Shown piece by piece: positions 25,498 to 31,643 of a stretch of DNA of 64,000 bases. This DNA comes from UM-FILTER-40-17 sp032251335 (GTDB lineage Bacteria; Bacteroidota; Bacteroidia; Flavobacteriales; Flavobacteriaceae). Position numbers and translations under genes: made by a program. Numbering within the stretch: position 1 is the stretch's first letter; every line of letters begins with the position of its first letter. Location of the stretch: contig JAVVDW010000002.1 in the NCBI GenBank assembly GCA_032251335.1, positions 124,001 to 188,000 of the forward strand, in the 5' to 3' direction. The notes under the pieces were generated by a model that worked only from the letters and a program-made list of their open reading frames with translations, was not told the DNA's origin and did not search any database.

Positions 25498-26041
25498 GTT
25501 TTATTTCTCGGTTTTACTCATGTGGACTTTGCTTTTGGGTTGTAATGAACCCGAAGCCAGAAAGCCGATTACTGTAGCGTCCGGCAGTTTTTTGAAGGCA
25601 TCAATTGAAACTTCAAAACAAATTCTCAATAAAGACCTTGCGGCGATACAATCCTATGTAAGCGCGCTCGACTCGGTGGAAGTATTTACCTCTCATTATG
25701 GCTTCTCATATTTCTATGAGGTTGCCCGCCCGGAAGATACTTTATTGCCAAAGCCGGGTGACGAAGTGCATTTTACCTATTCGGTTCAGTCGCTTCAAAA
25801 CGAAACCATCTACGACACCACAGAAATTGGAAGCATCCGGTATGTAGTAGATCGGGAAAAACTTTTTGAAGGGCTACGCGAGGCGATAAAATTGATGAAA
25901 AAGGGCGAAGTGGCTACTTTTTTATTTCCATCGGCTTTGGCCTACGGAAGTTTGGGAGACAAAAAACGCATCGCACCCAACCAACCCTTGGTGTGCAGCA
26001 TTTATATGTTGGATCACAGTCCATTGGCCGCAACAGAATAA
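25487..26041 (+). CDS. gldI: GldI-like FKBP peptidyl-prolyl isomerase lipoprotein
   Basis: Lipoprotein with a C-terminal FKBP domain, 184 residues. The signal MRPKFYFSVLLMWTLLLGC has lipobox LLGC with Cys19. The FKBP core appears from about residue 85 (PKPGDEVHFTYSV), with GLREAIKLMKKGEVATFLFP and ALAYG near the end. GldI is a gliding-motility protein thought to help fold motility or secretion components in the periplasm. The match rests on lipoprotein plus FKBP architecture, length and DHH neighbour. Several FKBP active-site aromatics look replaced, so isomerase activity is uncertain. No other gld gene is in the window. Confidence 0.82.
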   Translation: MRPKFYFSVLLMWTLLLGCNEPEARKPITVASGSFLKASIETSKQILNKDLAAIQSYVSALDSVEVFTSHYGFSYFYEVARPEDTLLPKPGDEVHFTYSVQSLQNETIYDTTEIGSIRYVVDREKLFEGLREAIKLMKKGEVATFLFPSALAYGSLGDKKRIAPNQPLVCSIYMLDHSPLAATE

Positions 26042-26104
26042 ATTGTATATCGAATGAGATTTTCGCCAAAATCCTTTATTTTCGCACAAACTAATATTAA
26101 ACAC

Positions 26105-27187
26105 ATGAAAAAAGTACTCTTAGTGGTTTTAGCGTTTACGCTTACCATGGCTTGTAAGCAAAAATACAATGACCTACAAGACGGTCTATATGCCGATTTT
26201 CAAACCAGTAAAGGTGATATTTTGGTGAAACTCACGCCAAGTGAATCTCCGGCTACGGTTGCCAACTTTGTGTCTTTGGCGGAAGGCACCAACAGCTTGG
26301 TGGTAGATTCGCTGAAAGGCAAAAAATTTTATGACGGTTTGGTTTTTCACAGGGTAGTGGAAGACTTCGTTATCCAGGGCGGTGATCCTTCGGCTACAGG
26401 TGCCGGAGGTCCGGGATACAAGTTTAACGACGAACCCAATATGTTGCAACACGACAGTCCCGGTATTTTATCGATGGCCAACAACGGACCCGATACCAAC
26501 GGTAGCCAGTTTTTTATCACACATAAAGAAACGCCTTGGCTTGATGGACGCCATACCATTTTCGGAAAAGTAGTTCTTGGGCAATCTGTTGTGGATACCA
26601 TTAAGCAAGGTGACGTCATCAACAAAGTAGAAATCATCAGAGTTGGCAAAGAAGCCAAAAAATTTGACGCATCCAAGGTTTTTGCAGATTTTATGGAAGA
26701 ACAAACCCGTATCAAAGAAGAACAAGATGCAAAGACTGCGGCAAAAAGAGCCGAGTTTATCAATAAAATGTACGATTTGAAAACCAAAGCCGCTGCGCTC
26801 CCTTCCGGGTTGAAAATTTATGTTTTGGAAGATAATGGAGGCGAAAAACCCAAAATCGGGCAAACCGTGAAGTTTAATTATTCAGGTTTTCTTTCTAGCG
26901 GTGAACTGTTTGACAGCAACATGGCAGATGTTGCCGAGGAGTACGGAAAATTTGATCCGAATCGTTTGGCAGGCAATGGCTACACACCCATTGAGACTCA
27001 GTATTCACCAGATGCACCCATGATTCCGGGCTTTAGAGAAGGCATGTTGACCATGAAAGTAGGCGACAAGGCACTCCTTTTTATACCTTCGGAGTTGGCT
27101 TATGGCGAACAAGGCGCCGGTGGTGGTATTATTCCACCCAACTCAGAGCTTATTTTTGAGGTAACTTTGGTGGGAATCGTACAATAA
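26105..27187 (+). CDS. Cyclophilin-FKBP fusion lipoprotein
   Basis: Two peptidyl-prolyl isomerase folds in one chain, 360 residues. The ATG at 26105 gives a lipoprotein-like signal ending LTMACKQ, a weak lipobox; an upstream ATG at 26054 is rejected. The cyclophilin domain (about 35-195) shows FHRVVEDFVIQGGDPSATG, NGSQFFITHKETPWLDGRH and FGKVV. A helical linker (about 200-245) leads to the FKBP domain with KFNYSGFLSSGELFDSN, IPGFREGMLTMKVGD and SELAYGEQGAGG. Both sites look intact. Likely an envelope folding factor, beside gldI. A terminator follows. Confidence 0.93.
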   Translation: MKKVLLVVLAFTLTMACKQKYNDLQDGLYADFQTSKGDILVKLTPSESPATVANFVSLAEGTNSLVVDSLKGKKFYDGLVFHRVVEDFVIQGGDPSATGAGGPGYKFNDEPNMLQHDSPGILSMANNGPDTNGSQFFITHKETPWLDGRHTIFGKVVLGQSVVDTIKQGDVINKVEIIRVGKEAKKFDASKVFADFMEEQTRIKEEQDAKTAAKRAEFINKMYDLKTKAAALPSGLKIYVLEDNGGEKPKIGQTVKFNYSGFLSSGELFDSNMADVAEEYGKFDPNRLAGNGYTPIETQYSPDAPMIPGFREGMLTMKVGDKALLFIPSELAYGEQGAGGGIIPPNSELIFEVTLVGIVQ

Positions 27188-27212
27188 ACGACACAAAACA
27201 AAAGATAAAGAA

Positions 27213-27248
27213 GCCGTCTCTGTAATTAAATTGAGGCGGTTTTTTTTT
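27213..27248 (+). terminator. Intrinsic terminator after the isomerase gene
   Basis: CCGTCTC (27214-27220) pairs with GAGGCGG (27233-27239), seven pairs including one T-G, across a 12-nt A/T loop, followed by nine Ts. Ends the DHH-gldI-isomerase transcript. Confidence 0.85.
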
Positions 27249-27268
27249 GTTTCTTCTAGTGAAGCATA

Positions 27269-27285
27269 AAGTTGTGAAACAACTT
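27269..27285. repeat. Left hairpin flanking the toxin-antitoxin module
   Basis: AAGTTG-TGAAA-CAACTT, a six-pair hairpin. A nearly identical sequence occurs at 28199-28215 on the other side of the module (loop TGAGG). The two copies frame about 0.93 kb holding the toxin and antitoxin genes. Confidence 0.5.
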
Positions 27286-27320
27286 AAAAATTCGAATCGA
27301 AAGAAATACTTATAAATTTT

Positions 27321-27352
27321 GTTTCTATATTTAGAAACTTTGTTTATTTTTG
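27321..27352 (+). promoter_or_regulatory. Promoter/operator-like region of the toxin-antitoxin operon
   Basis: GTTTCTA-TATT-TAGAAAC (27321-27338) is a perfect inverted repeat, followed by a -7-like TATTTTTG at 27345-27352. TTTTG at 27317-27321 may be the -33 box. An inverted repeat lying between the two boxes is where an autoregulating HTH antitoxin would block transcription. The toxin ATG follows at 27378. Confidence 0.5.
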
Positions 27353-27377
27353 AATCTTTAAACATCGACGGTATTAA

Positions 27378-27710
27378 ATGAAATATTTTGAGACACGATT
27401 TTTAGAAGAAGCCGATAAATTCATTGCTGGACTTGATTCAAAAACTGTCAAGAAAATATTTTATAATATTGATTTAGCTGAACAAACAAATGACCCGAAA
27501 CTACTAAAGAAACTTCAGAATGACATTTGGGAGTTTCGGACAAAATACGCAGGACTTCAAATCAGACTTCTTGCATTTTGGGACAAGACAAATAATAAAG
27601 AAACTTTGGTGTTTGCAACCCACGGCTTTATAAAGAAAGTGGACAAAGTTCCGAAAAATGAAATTGAACGAGCTATTAGGATTAAAAATGAGTATTTCGA
27701 CAACAAGTAA
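27378..27710 (+). CDS. RelE/HigB-like (Gp49 family) toxin
   Basis: Type II toxin candidate, 110 residues, of the phage-derived Gp49/HigB group of RelE-fold mRNA interferases. Family segments: FLEEADKFIAGLD, IWEFRTKYAGLQIRLLAFW (about 53-71) and ATHGFIKKVDKVPKNEIERA (about 80-100). The basic residues expected to contact ribosome-bound mRNA are present. Toxin-first order with an HTH antitoxin 11 nt downstream is characteristic of higBA. Predicted effect: translation-dependent mRNA cleavage when the antitoxin is lost. Confidence 0.9.
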   Translation: MKYFETRFLEEADKFIAGLDSKTVKKIFYNIDLAEQTNDPKLLKKLQNDIWEFRTKYAGLQIRLLAFWDKTNNKETLVFATHGFIKKVDKVPKNEIERAIRIKNEYFDNK

Positions 27711-27721
27711 AAAATAAAAAT

Positions 27722-28048
27722 ATGGCAACTAAAGAAATTAAAAGTTACTCGCTAGCCGAAATGAAGGATAAGTATATCGGTAAAGTTGGAACTATTGAAC
27801 GAGACGAATATGAATATGAACTTCGAATGGACGTTTTGGGCAAAATGATAAAGTCTGCAAGACAAGAACGACACTTGACACAAGAGGATCTTGGAAAACT
27901 TGTTGGAGTTCAAAAGGCTCAAATTTCAAAACTTGAAAGCAGTACTAACAGTGCTACAATTGACACCATATTGAAAGTGTTTAAGGCTTTGAAAGCAGAG
28001 ATAAACTTTAACGTTAAACTCGAAGGCAACTACCTTAAACTCGCATAA
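27722..28048 (+). CDS. HigA-like XRE-family antitoxin
   Basis: Antitoxin and probable autorepressor, 108 residues. The N-terminal 35 residues (KEIKSYSLAEMKDKYIG) form a polar region likely to wrap the toxin. The HTH_XRE domain spans about 40-95: LGKMIKSARQERHLTQEDLG, VQKAQISKLESS and TIDTILKVFKAL. It would bind the inverted repeat at 27321-27338. Spacing of 11 nt from the toxin gene and a shared orientation indicate a two-gene operon. Confidence 0.92.
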   Translation: MATKEIKSYSLAEMKDKYIGKVGTIERDEYEYELRMDVLGKMIKSARQERHLTQEDLGKLVGVQKAQISKLESSTNSATIDTILKVFKALKAEINFNVKLEGNYLKLA

Positions 28049-28286
28049 CAGAAAAGAAAGCCGAACACAACACCACCTACCTGCAAGTGGTGGTTCAGTG
28101 CTTCTATGAAAGTGAAGTGCTAAATCAAATTTCTGGAATACTAATGAAATTCAATACTAAAATTTCCCACCTGCGTGTAGCTGCAAAACGGTTTGGCGAA
28201 GTTGTGAGGCAACTTTTTTTTAATTTACTTCTAAGCTAGCTGATTTCGAAAATCAGATTCAGAATTTAAGTGCAACTTTCAAGACA
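28049..28286. other. 238-nt non-coding segment with imperfect dyad symmetry
   Basis: No gene seen. The left part (about 28070-28115) holds CACCAC...GTGGTG and GTTCAGTGCTTC. The right part (about 28150-28200) holds TTTCCCACCTGC and GTAGCTGC, which is partly complementary to the left part, so the segment can fold into a long imperfect hairpin. The last part is the terminator-like hairpin at 28199-28221. The general shape recalls recombination sites or dispersed repeats seen near toxin-antitoxin genes, but canonical integron core sites were not found. Confidence 0.4.
28199..28221 (+). terminator. Hairpin with T-run downstream of the toxin-antitoxin module
   Basis: AAGTTG (28199-28204) pairs with CAACTT (28210-28215) around TGAGG and is followed by a T-run to 28221. 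It can act as terminator for the toxin-antitoxin transcript and is also the right-hand copy of the hairpin at 27269-27285. Confidence 0.55.
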
Positions 28287-28697
28287 TCAATTTTTTATCT
28301 GATATTTTTTTGAAAGGATATAAAACTGGAAAAGCAACAGTACACAACCGATTGCAACCGAATTTACAAAAACCTTGTTGTGAAAAAACGAGATATCGGG
28401 CAAGGAAATGGTTGAGAAAAAATGGTTCATCGCGGTAAACCACGTTGCATTTCCGGTTGAATCCGTATTAAACGAAAGCAACACCAACGCACCAACCAAA
28501 ACAATCATCACGAACCAGCCATTTTTACTGATGAGCGGTTGATAGACCGAAACTGATGGTGGTTGAGCAATGGCAATTTTATCTAATACCTTGGCGGTAA
28601 AGTCTACGGATGGAGCCACGTGATGGCTGTTGCGAACCTGATTTTCAATCATTTGGTCTATAACGCTCCAATCTTCCGGTTGATCTGTCTTTTTCAT
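28287..28697 (-). CDS. Probable anti-sigma factor (small membrane protein)
   Basis: Unrecognised protein of 136 residues. A polar N-terminal half (MKKTDQPEDWSVIDQMIENQ, then VDFTAKVLDKI) is followed by two membrane helices (about 62-80 and 110-128). Position directly downstream of an ECF sigma gene (42 nt, same strand) and a cytoplasmic head plus membrane anchor fit an anti-sigma factor. No zinc-binding HxxxCxxC motif is present. Function is inferred from context. Confidence 0.55.
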   Translation of the reverse strand: MKKTDQPEDWSVIDQMIENQVRNSHHVAPSVDFTAKVLDKIAIAQPPSVSVYQPLISKNGWFVMIVLVGALVLLSFNTDSTGNATWFTAMNHFFSTISLPDISFFHNKVFVNSVAIGCVLLLFQFYILSKKYQIKN

Positions 28698-28739
28698 TAT
28701 TCCTTATTTAATCTGTTGTGTAAATATATCTTCAAAACG

Positions 28740-29318
28740 TCAAATGGCGAGCAATTGTTTTTTTTCAAGCATTGATTTCAGCTTGTTTCTAATCCTAAAA
28801 AGTTTCACTTTGGCATTGTTTTCACTAATCCCGATGATGTTTCCAATATCACTCAAGCTCAGTTTGTCGTAATAAAACATTTTTACAAACGCACTTTCTT
28901 CAGCAGGCAAGCTTTCAATACACAATCTGACGGTGTGCTCTTTTTGTTCTATTTCGCCGTATGCATCCGTTCCAGCATTTGTGTCAGTCATGTATTTGGT
29001 TGACTTCTCATCTATACTGTCTGTACGGTGCCTTGCATTTTTTCGGATGTAATCTAAACAGGATCGGTAGGCAATCCTGTAGAGCCAACTTGAAAATTTA
29101 GAATCGCCCCGAAACTGTTTGAGCGACAAATAGGCTTTCACAAATGCATCTTGAGCAACTTCATCAGCTTCTTCTTTGTTTCGCAACATGCTATAAACCA
29201 ACGAAAATACCATGTGCTGATACCGACCGACTAAAACAGCGTATGCCCTTTCATCGCCCAAAAGCGACCGGCTTACCATTTCATTGTCATCGTGTTGAGA
29301 AGCCATGCTGTTTTTCAA
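28740..29318 (-). CDS. ECF-type RNA polymerase sigma factor
   Basis: Sigma-70 family extracytoplasmic-function sigma factor, 192 residues. Region 2 spans about 20-95: LVGRYQHMVFSLVYSMLRNKEEADEV begins it, and FSSWLYRIAYRSCLDYIRK covers 2.3-2.4. Region 4 spans about 130-185 (LPAEESAFVKMFYYDKLSLSDIGNIIGISENNAKVKLFR). It is encoded upstream of a small membrane protein that is probably its anti-sigma factor. A start at 29306 (MASQ) is an alternative. An inverted repeat TAAAGT-TAA-ACTTTA at 29329-29343 lies just upstream. Target genes unknown. Confidence 0.93.
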   Translation of the reverse strand: MKNSMASQHDDNEMVSRSLLGDERAYAVLVGRYQHMVFSLVYSMLRNKEEADEVAQDAFVKAYLSLKQFRGDSKFSSWLYRIAYRSCLDYIRKNARHRTDSIDEKSTKYMTDTNAGTDAYGEIEQKEHTVRLCIESLPAEESAFVKMFYYDKLSLSDIGNIIGISENNAKVKLFRIRNKLKSMLEKKQLLAI

Positions 29319-29619
29319 AATGAGTTCTTAAAGTTAAACTTTATTTTCGATTGTATGACGCACTTCGCCCCGCAAGGTTACAACATGAATTCTTATTCAC
29401 TTTTTAATGAATAGACTTTAGTGAAAATTTTGTGGTATCTATACAATTATCTATTCTTGAACCTGTCAATTTTGTGGTTTGGTTATATAGCTTTCCTCAA
29501 CGATAGAAACAAAGACTTGATTAAAGATGTTCTATCTTCAATAAATTTTGAAAATTATCGTAACCTTTTTTTAAATTGCCTGTCATACGTTCAGTTATCA
29601 ACTTAAAAAAAATATTATC
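29319..29619. other. Spacer between sigma factor and DUF6249-like gene
   Basis: 301 nt separating two divergent genes. Apart from the inverted repeat at 29329-29343 I see no strong signal. A GTG-started hydrophobic frame of 61 codons at 29421-29606 lacks a ribosome binding site and is not called as a gene. Confidence 0.5.
29329..29343. promoter_or_regulatory. Inverted repeat upstream of the ECF sigma gene
   Basis: TAAAGT-TAA-ACTTTA, six-pair perfect arms, 10 nt before the sigma-factor ATG. Could be an operator or a 5'-UTR hairpin near the ribosome binding site. Confidence 0.35.
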
Positions 29620-29973
29620 ATGGAAGATGTTTTAGTCCCCCTTATTGTTTTTGGTACCTTTTTTGGCATATTGTATATGTACTTCACCACCCGAAACAAA
29701 GAACGTTTGGCATTGATTGAAAAAGGCGCCGACGCGCAGATTTTCTTTTCAGAAAAGAAAAGCGACGGTGTGCCCTTCTGGAAAGTATTTGTTTTGAACT
29801 TTTCTTTCCTTTGTATCGGCATCGGTTTGGGCGTATTTTTGGCAAACTTGTTTGTCAACAACCTAAAAATGGACGATGATGTGGCCTATCCGGCTTCCAT
29901 CTTTTTGTTCTCAGGTTTGGGGTTGCTTACCAGTTTCTTACTTTCCAAAAAGCTATTAGCCGACAAAGAATAA
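29620..29973 (+). CDS. Small membrane protein, DUF6249-like
   Basis: Membrane protein of 117 residues with three hydrophobic segments (about 3-21, 53-73 and 88-108). The charged segment TTRNKERLALIEKGADAQIF after the first helix is the family-like signature. In Bacteroidota such genes commonly sit next to an ECF sigma/anti-sigma pair, as here (recollection, not checked). Role unknown, perhaps an envelope component of the sigma regulon. It is followed by a hairpin-rich spacer. Confidence 0.7.
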   Translation: MEDVLVPLIVFGTFFGILYMYFTTRNKERLALIEKGADAQIFFSEKKSDGVPFWKVFVLNFSFLCIGIGLGVFLANLFVNNLKMDDDVAYPASIFLFSGLGLLTSFLLSKKLLADKE

Positions 29974-30330
29974 TGTGTTGCATGCCGAAAACACCAAGTC
30001 TTTAGTGCAGACTTGTGTCTTACATCCGAATGTATTGTCTTAAAATGAACCGCAAGCCTTTGTAAATAGGGTCTTGCGGTATTTGTTGTTTTCAGGTATT
30101 AGTAATGTTTTAAAGAGCCACAATAAAAACACAAAATCTTCTGAAATACGTCCCTTTAGTGTAGTCTTGTAGTCTGTATGTTGCGCGTCCGGGTTAAGAA
30201 ATTTATAATTTCCACTCATTTTAGCATGCTTTTAAAATAGTAAAGACTTTTATTTGGTGGAAGCATGCGAAAGATGCGCAGTGACATTTTTTTCAATAGT
30301 AAGAATACCAAGAAAAAAGAAGATAAAAAA
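29974..30330. other. 357-nt hairpin-rich non-coding spacer
   Basis: No coding sequence seen. Structures, in order: a hairpin with arms CAAGTCT / AGACTTG (29995-30015); a terminator-like hairpin at 30049-30080; a repeated phrase TTTAGTG(C/T)AG(A/T)CTTG near 30001 and 30153; and inverted arms GCATGCTT / AAGCATGC (30224-30231 and 30261-30268). It could hold a small RNA or decayed repeat material. Confidence 0.4.
30049..30090 (+). terminator. Putative terminator after the DUF6249-like gene
   Basis: ACCGCAAG (30049-30056) pairs perfectly with CTTGCGGT (30073-30080), with further CC/GG pairing inside, followed by a T-rich stretch. The T-run is broken, so efficiency is uncertain. Confidence 0.5.
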
Positions 30331-30425
30331 GGCAAGTAGCTACATCACACCGCTACGACCGCCTTACCTTTGCTGCGTTCCCGCCCTGGAGGAGTTCGGC
30401 AGGAGCTGGTTGTGTAGTACTTGCC
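30331..30425 (-). ncRNA. ffs: Signal recognition particle RNA (small bacterial type)
   Basis: About 95 nt on the minus strand. The ends pair: 5' GGCAAGTA with 3' TACTTGCC. The apical domain IV shows the closing stem GCG-CGC with tetraloop GGAA, followed by the conserved AGCA bulge (read on the minus strand as GCGGGAACGCAGCA), which is the Ffh-binding signature. The RNA pairs with Ffh, and ftsY at 56.3 kb encodes the receptor. Immediately after the 3' end the minus strand runs into TTTTTT, so the terminal stem may double as terminator. Confidence 0.93.
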
Positions 30426-30429
30426 GTTG

Positions 30430-30462
30430 CAAATGTAATGTATTTTTGCTTTTTTTCTCAAA
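30430..30462 (-). promoter_or_regulatory. Promoter of the SRP RNA
   Basis: On the minus strand TTTG (30459-30462) and TACATTTG (30430-30437) are separated by 21 nt, matching the Bacteroidetes -33/-7 consensus. The -7 box ends 4 nt before the inferred RNA 5' end at 30425, so transcript start and promoter agree. Confidence 0.75.
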
Positions 30463-30516
30463 AAAATCAAAAATAAGTCAAGTGAAGCGTTTTATATATT
30501 TTTCGGGTCATTTACA

Positions 30517-30524
30517 TACATTTG
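30517..30524 (+). promoter_or_regulatory. Putative -7 box for the glutamine cyclotransferase operon
   Basis: TACATTTG, followed by GCA as in the SRP and rsfS promoters; 58 nt before the ATG at 30583. A weak TTTA at 30491-30494 lies 22 nt upstream. Confidence 0.5.
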
Positions 30525-30582
30525 CAGTATAAAATTTTGTGTTTTGAAGACAATCATCTCAACCGAAAGCCTCCCGAAAATT

Positions 30583-31623
30583 ATGTATAAGTTATGCTGT
30601 GTCGGATTCATTTTTTTGTTGCCATTAAGCTGTAACAATGCTTCGTCAAGTGTGGATGATATAATACTGAAAATTTCATCCAAACAACAAAAACCCATCC
30701 AATTGGGCGATACGCTTAGGCTCGAAATCATTGAAAAAAAACAGCGAGAAATGCAGCCTATTTCTTATAAAATTGGAGCCGTATCACTTCCGGTTTTGGA
30801 TAAGGCTACAGTGATTTTAACCGATTGTCTGCTTGGTAAACAAACGCTTGAAGCTACTTTTTCTGATGGAAAGCAAAGAACGACTGCCTCAGTGGCATTG
30901 GAAATTTTGTCGGATAGAACACCGTCTTTACTCAAGTATGAAGTTTTGCAAACCTATCCGCATGATATGAATGCCTACACACAAGGCTTGGAGTTTTATA
31001 AGGATACTTTGTATGAAAGTACGGGGCAATACGGAAATTCTTCTTTGCGAAGTGTAAATTTTGAAACCGGTGAAGTTTGGAAGAAAACTGAGCTCGACAA
31101 AAAATATTTTGCAGAAGGTATTACCATCCTCAATGATAAAATATACCAACTTACCTGGCAAGAGAACACCGGTTTCGTATATGATGTAAATACCTTTTCA
31201 AAAATTCAAAACTTTGATTACCATCAGTCTAAAGAAGGTTGGGGACTTTGTAGCGATGGAAAAAAACTTTACAAATCTGACGGTACAGAAAAAATTTGGA
31301 TGTTGGATCCGGCTACTTTTCAAGAAAGCGGATTTATACAAGTAAGCACAAACACCCGAATGATAGAAAGTGTGAATGAGTTGGAATGGGTGGCTGGTAA
31401 AATCTATGCCAATATCTATCAACGCAACGCCATAGCTATCATCAATCCGAAGCATGGCGGGGTGGAGGCCGTGATAGATTTGAGTGCTTTAAAAGAAAAA
31501 GTCACACAACACGACAAATTAGATGTGCTCAATGGTATAGCTTACCATCCAACCAGAAAAACTATTTTTGTAACCGGAAAAAATTGGGATAAGCTGTTCG
31601 AAATAAAAATATTGGAAGAATAA
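30583..31623 (+). CDS. Glutaminyl-peptide cyclotransferase lipoprotein
   Basis: Plant-type glutamine cyclotransferase (beta-propeller), 346 residues. The ATG at 30583 gives lipobox PLSC after CCVGFIFLL; an in-frame TTG at 30544 is not used. An N-terminal Ig-like stretch (about 35-115) precedes the propeller: YPHDMNAYTQGLEFYKDTLY (about 126-145), STGQYGNSSLR, WKKTELDKKYFAEGITIL, and near the end LNGIAYHPTRKTIFVTGKNW. The enzyme converts N-terminal Gln to pyroglutamate on exported proteins, often stabilising them. It is followed after 20 nt by a GT39-like gene. Confidence 0.92.
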   Translation: MYKLCCVGFIFLLPLSCNNASSSVDDIILKISSKQQKPIQLGDTLRLEIIEKKQREMQPISYKIGAVSLPVLDKATVILTDCLLGKQTLEATFSDGKQRTTASVALEILSDRTPSLLKYEVLQTYPHDMNAYTQGLEFYKDTLYESTGQYGNSSLRSVNFETGEVWKKTELDKKYFAEGITILNDKIYQLTWQENTGFVYDVNTFSKIQNFDYHQSKEGWGLCSDGKKLYKSDGTEKIWMLDPATFQESGFIQVSTNTRMIESVNELEWVAGKIYANIYQRNAIAIINPKHGGVEAVIDLSALKEKVTQHDKLDVLNGIAYHPTRKTIFVTGKNWDKLFEIKILEE

Positions 31624-31643
31624 GCAGATAAAACACTTTAAAA

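Noticed and set aside
28049..28221. Integron attC site
   Set aside because: Shape is suggestive, but RYYYAAC and GTTRRRY core sites are not found at the ends and there is no integrase; kept only as a structural finding.
29421..29606. GTG-started hydrophobic frame of 61 codons
   Set aside because: No ribosome binding site, no recognisable family, AT-rich sequence in which hydrophobic frames arise easily.
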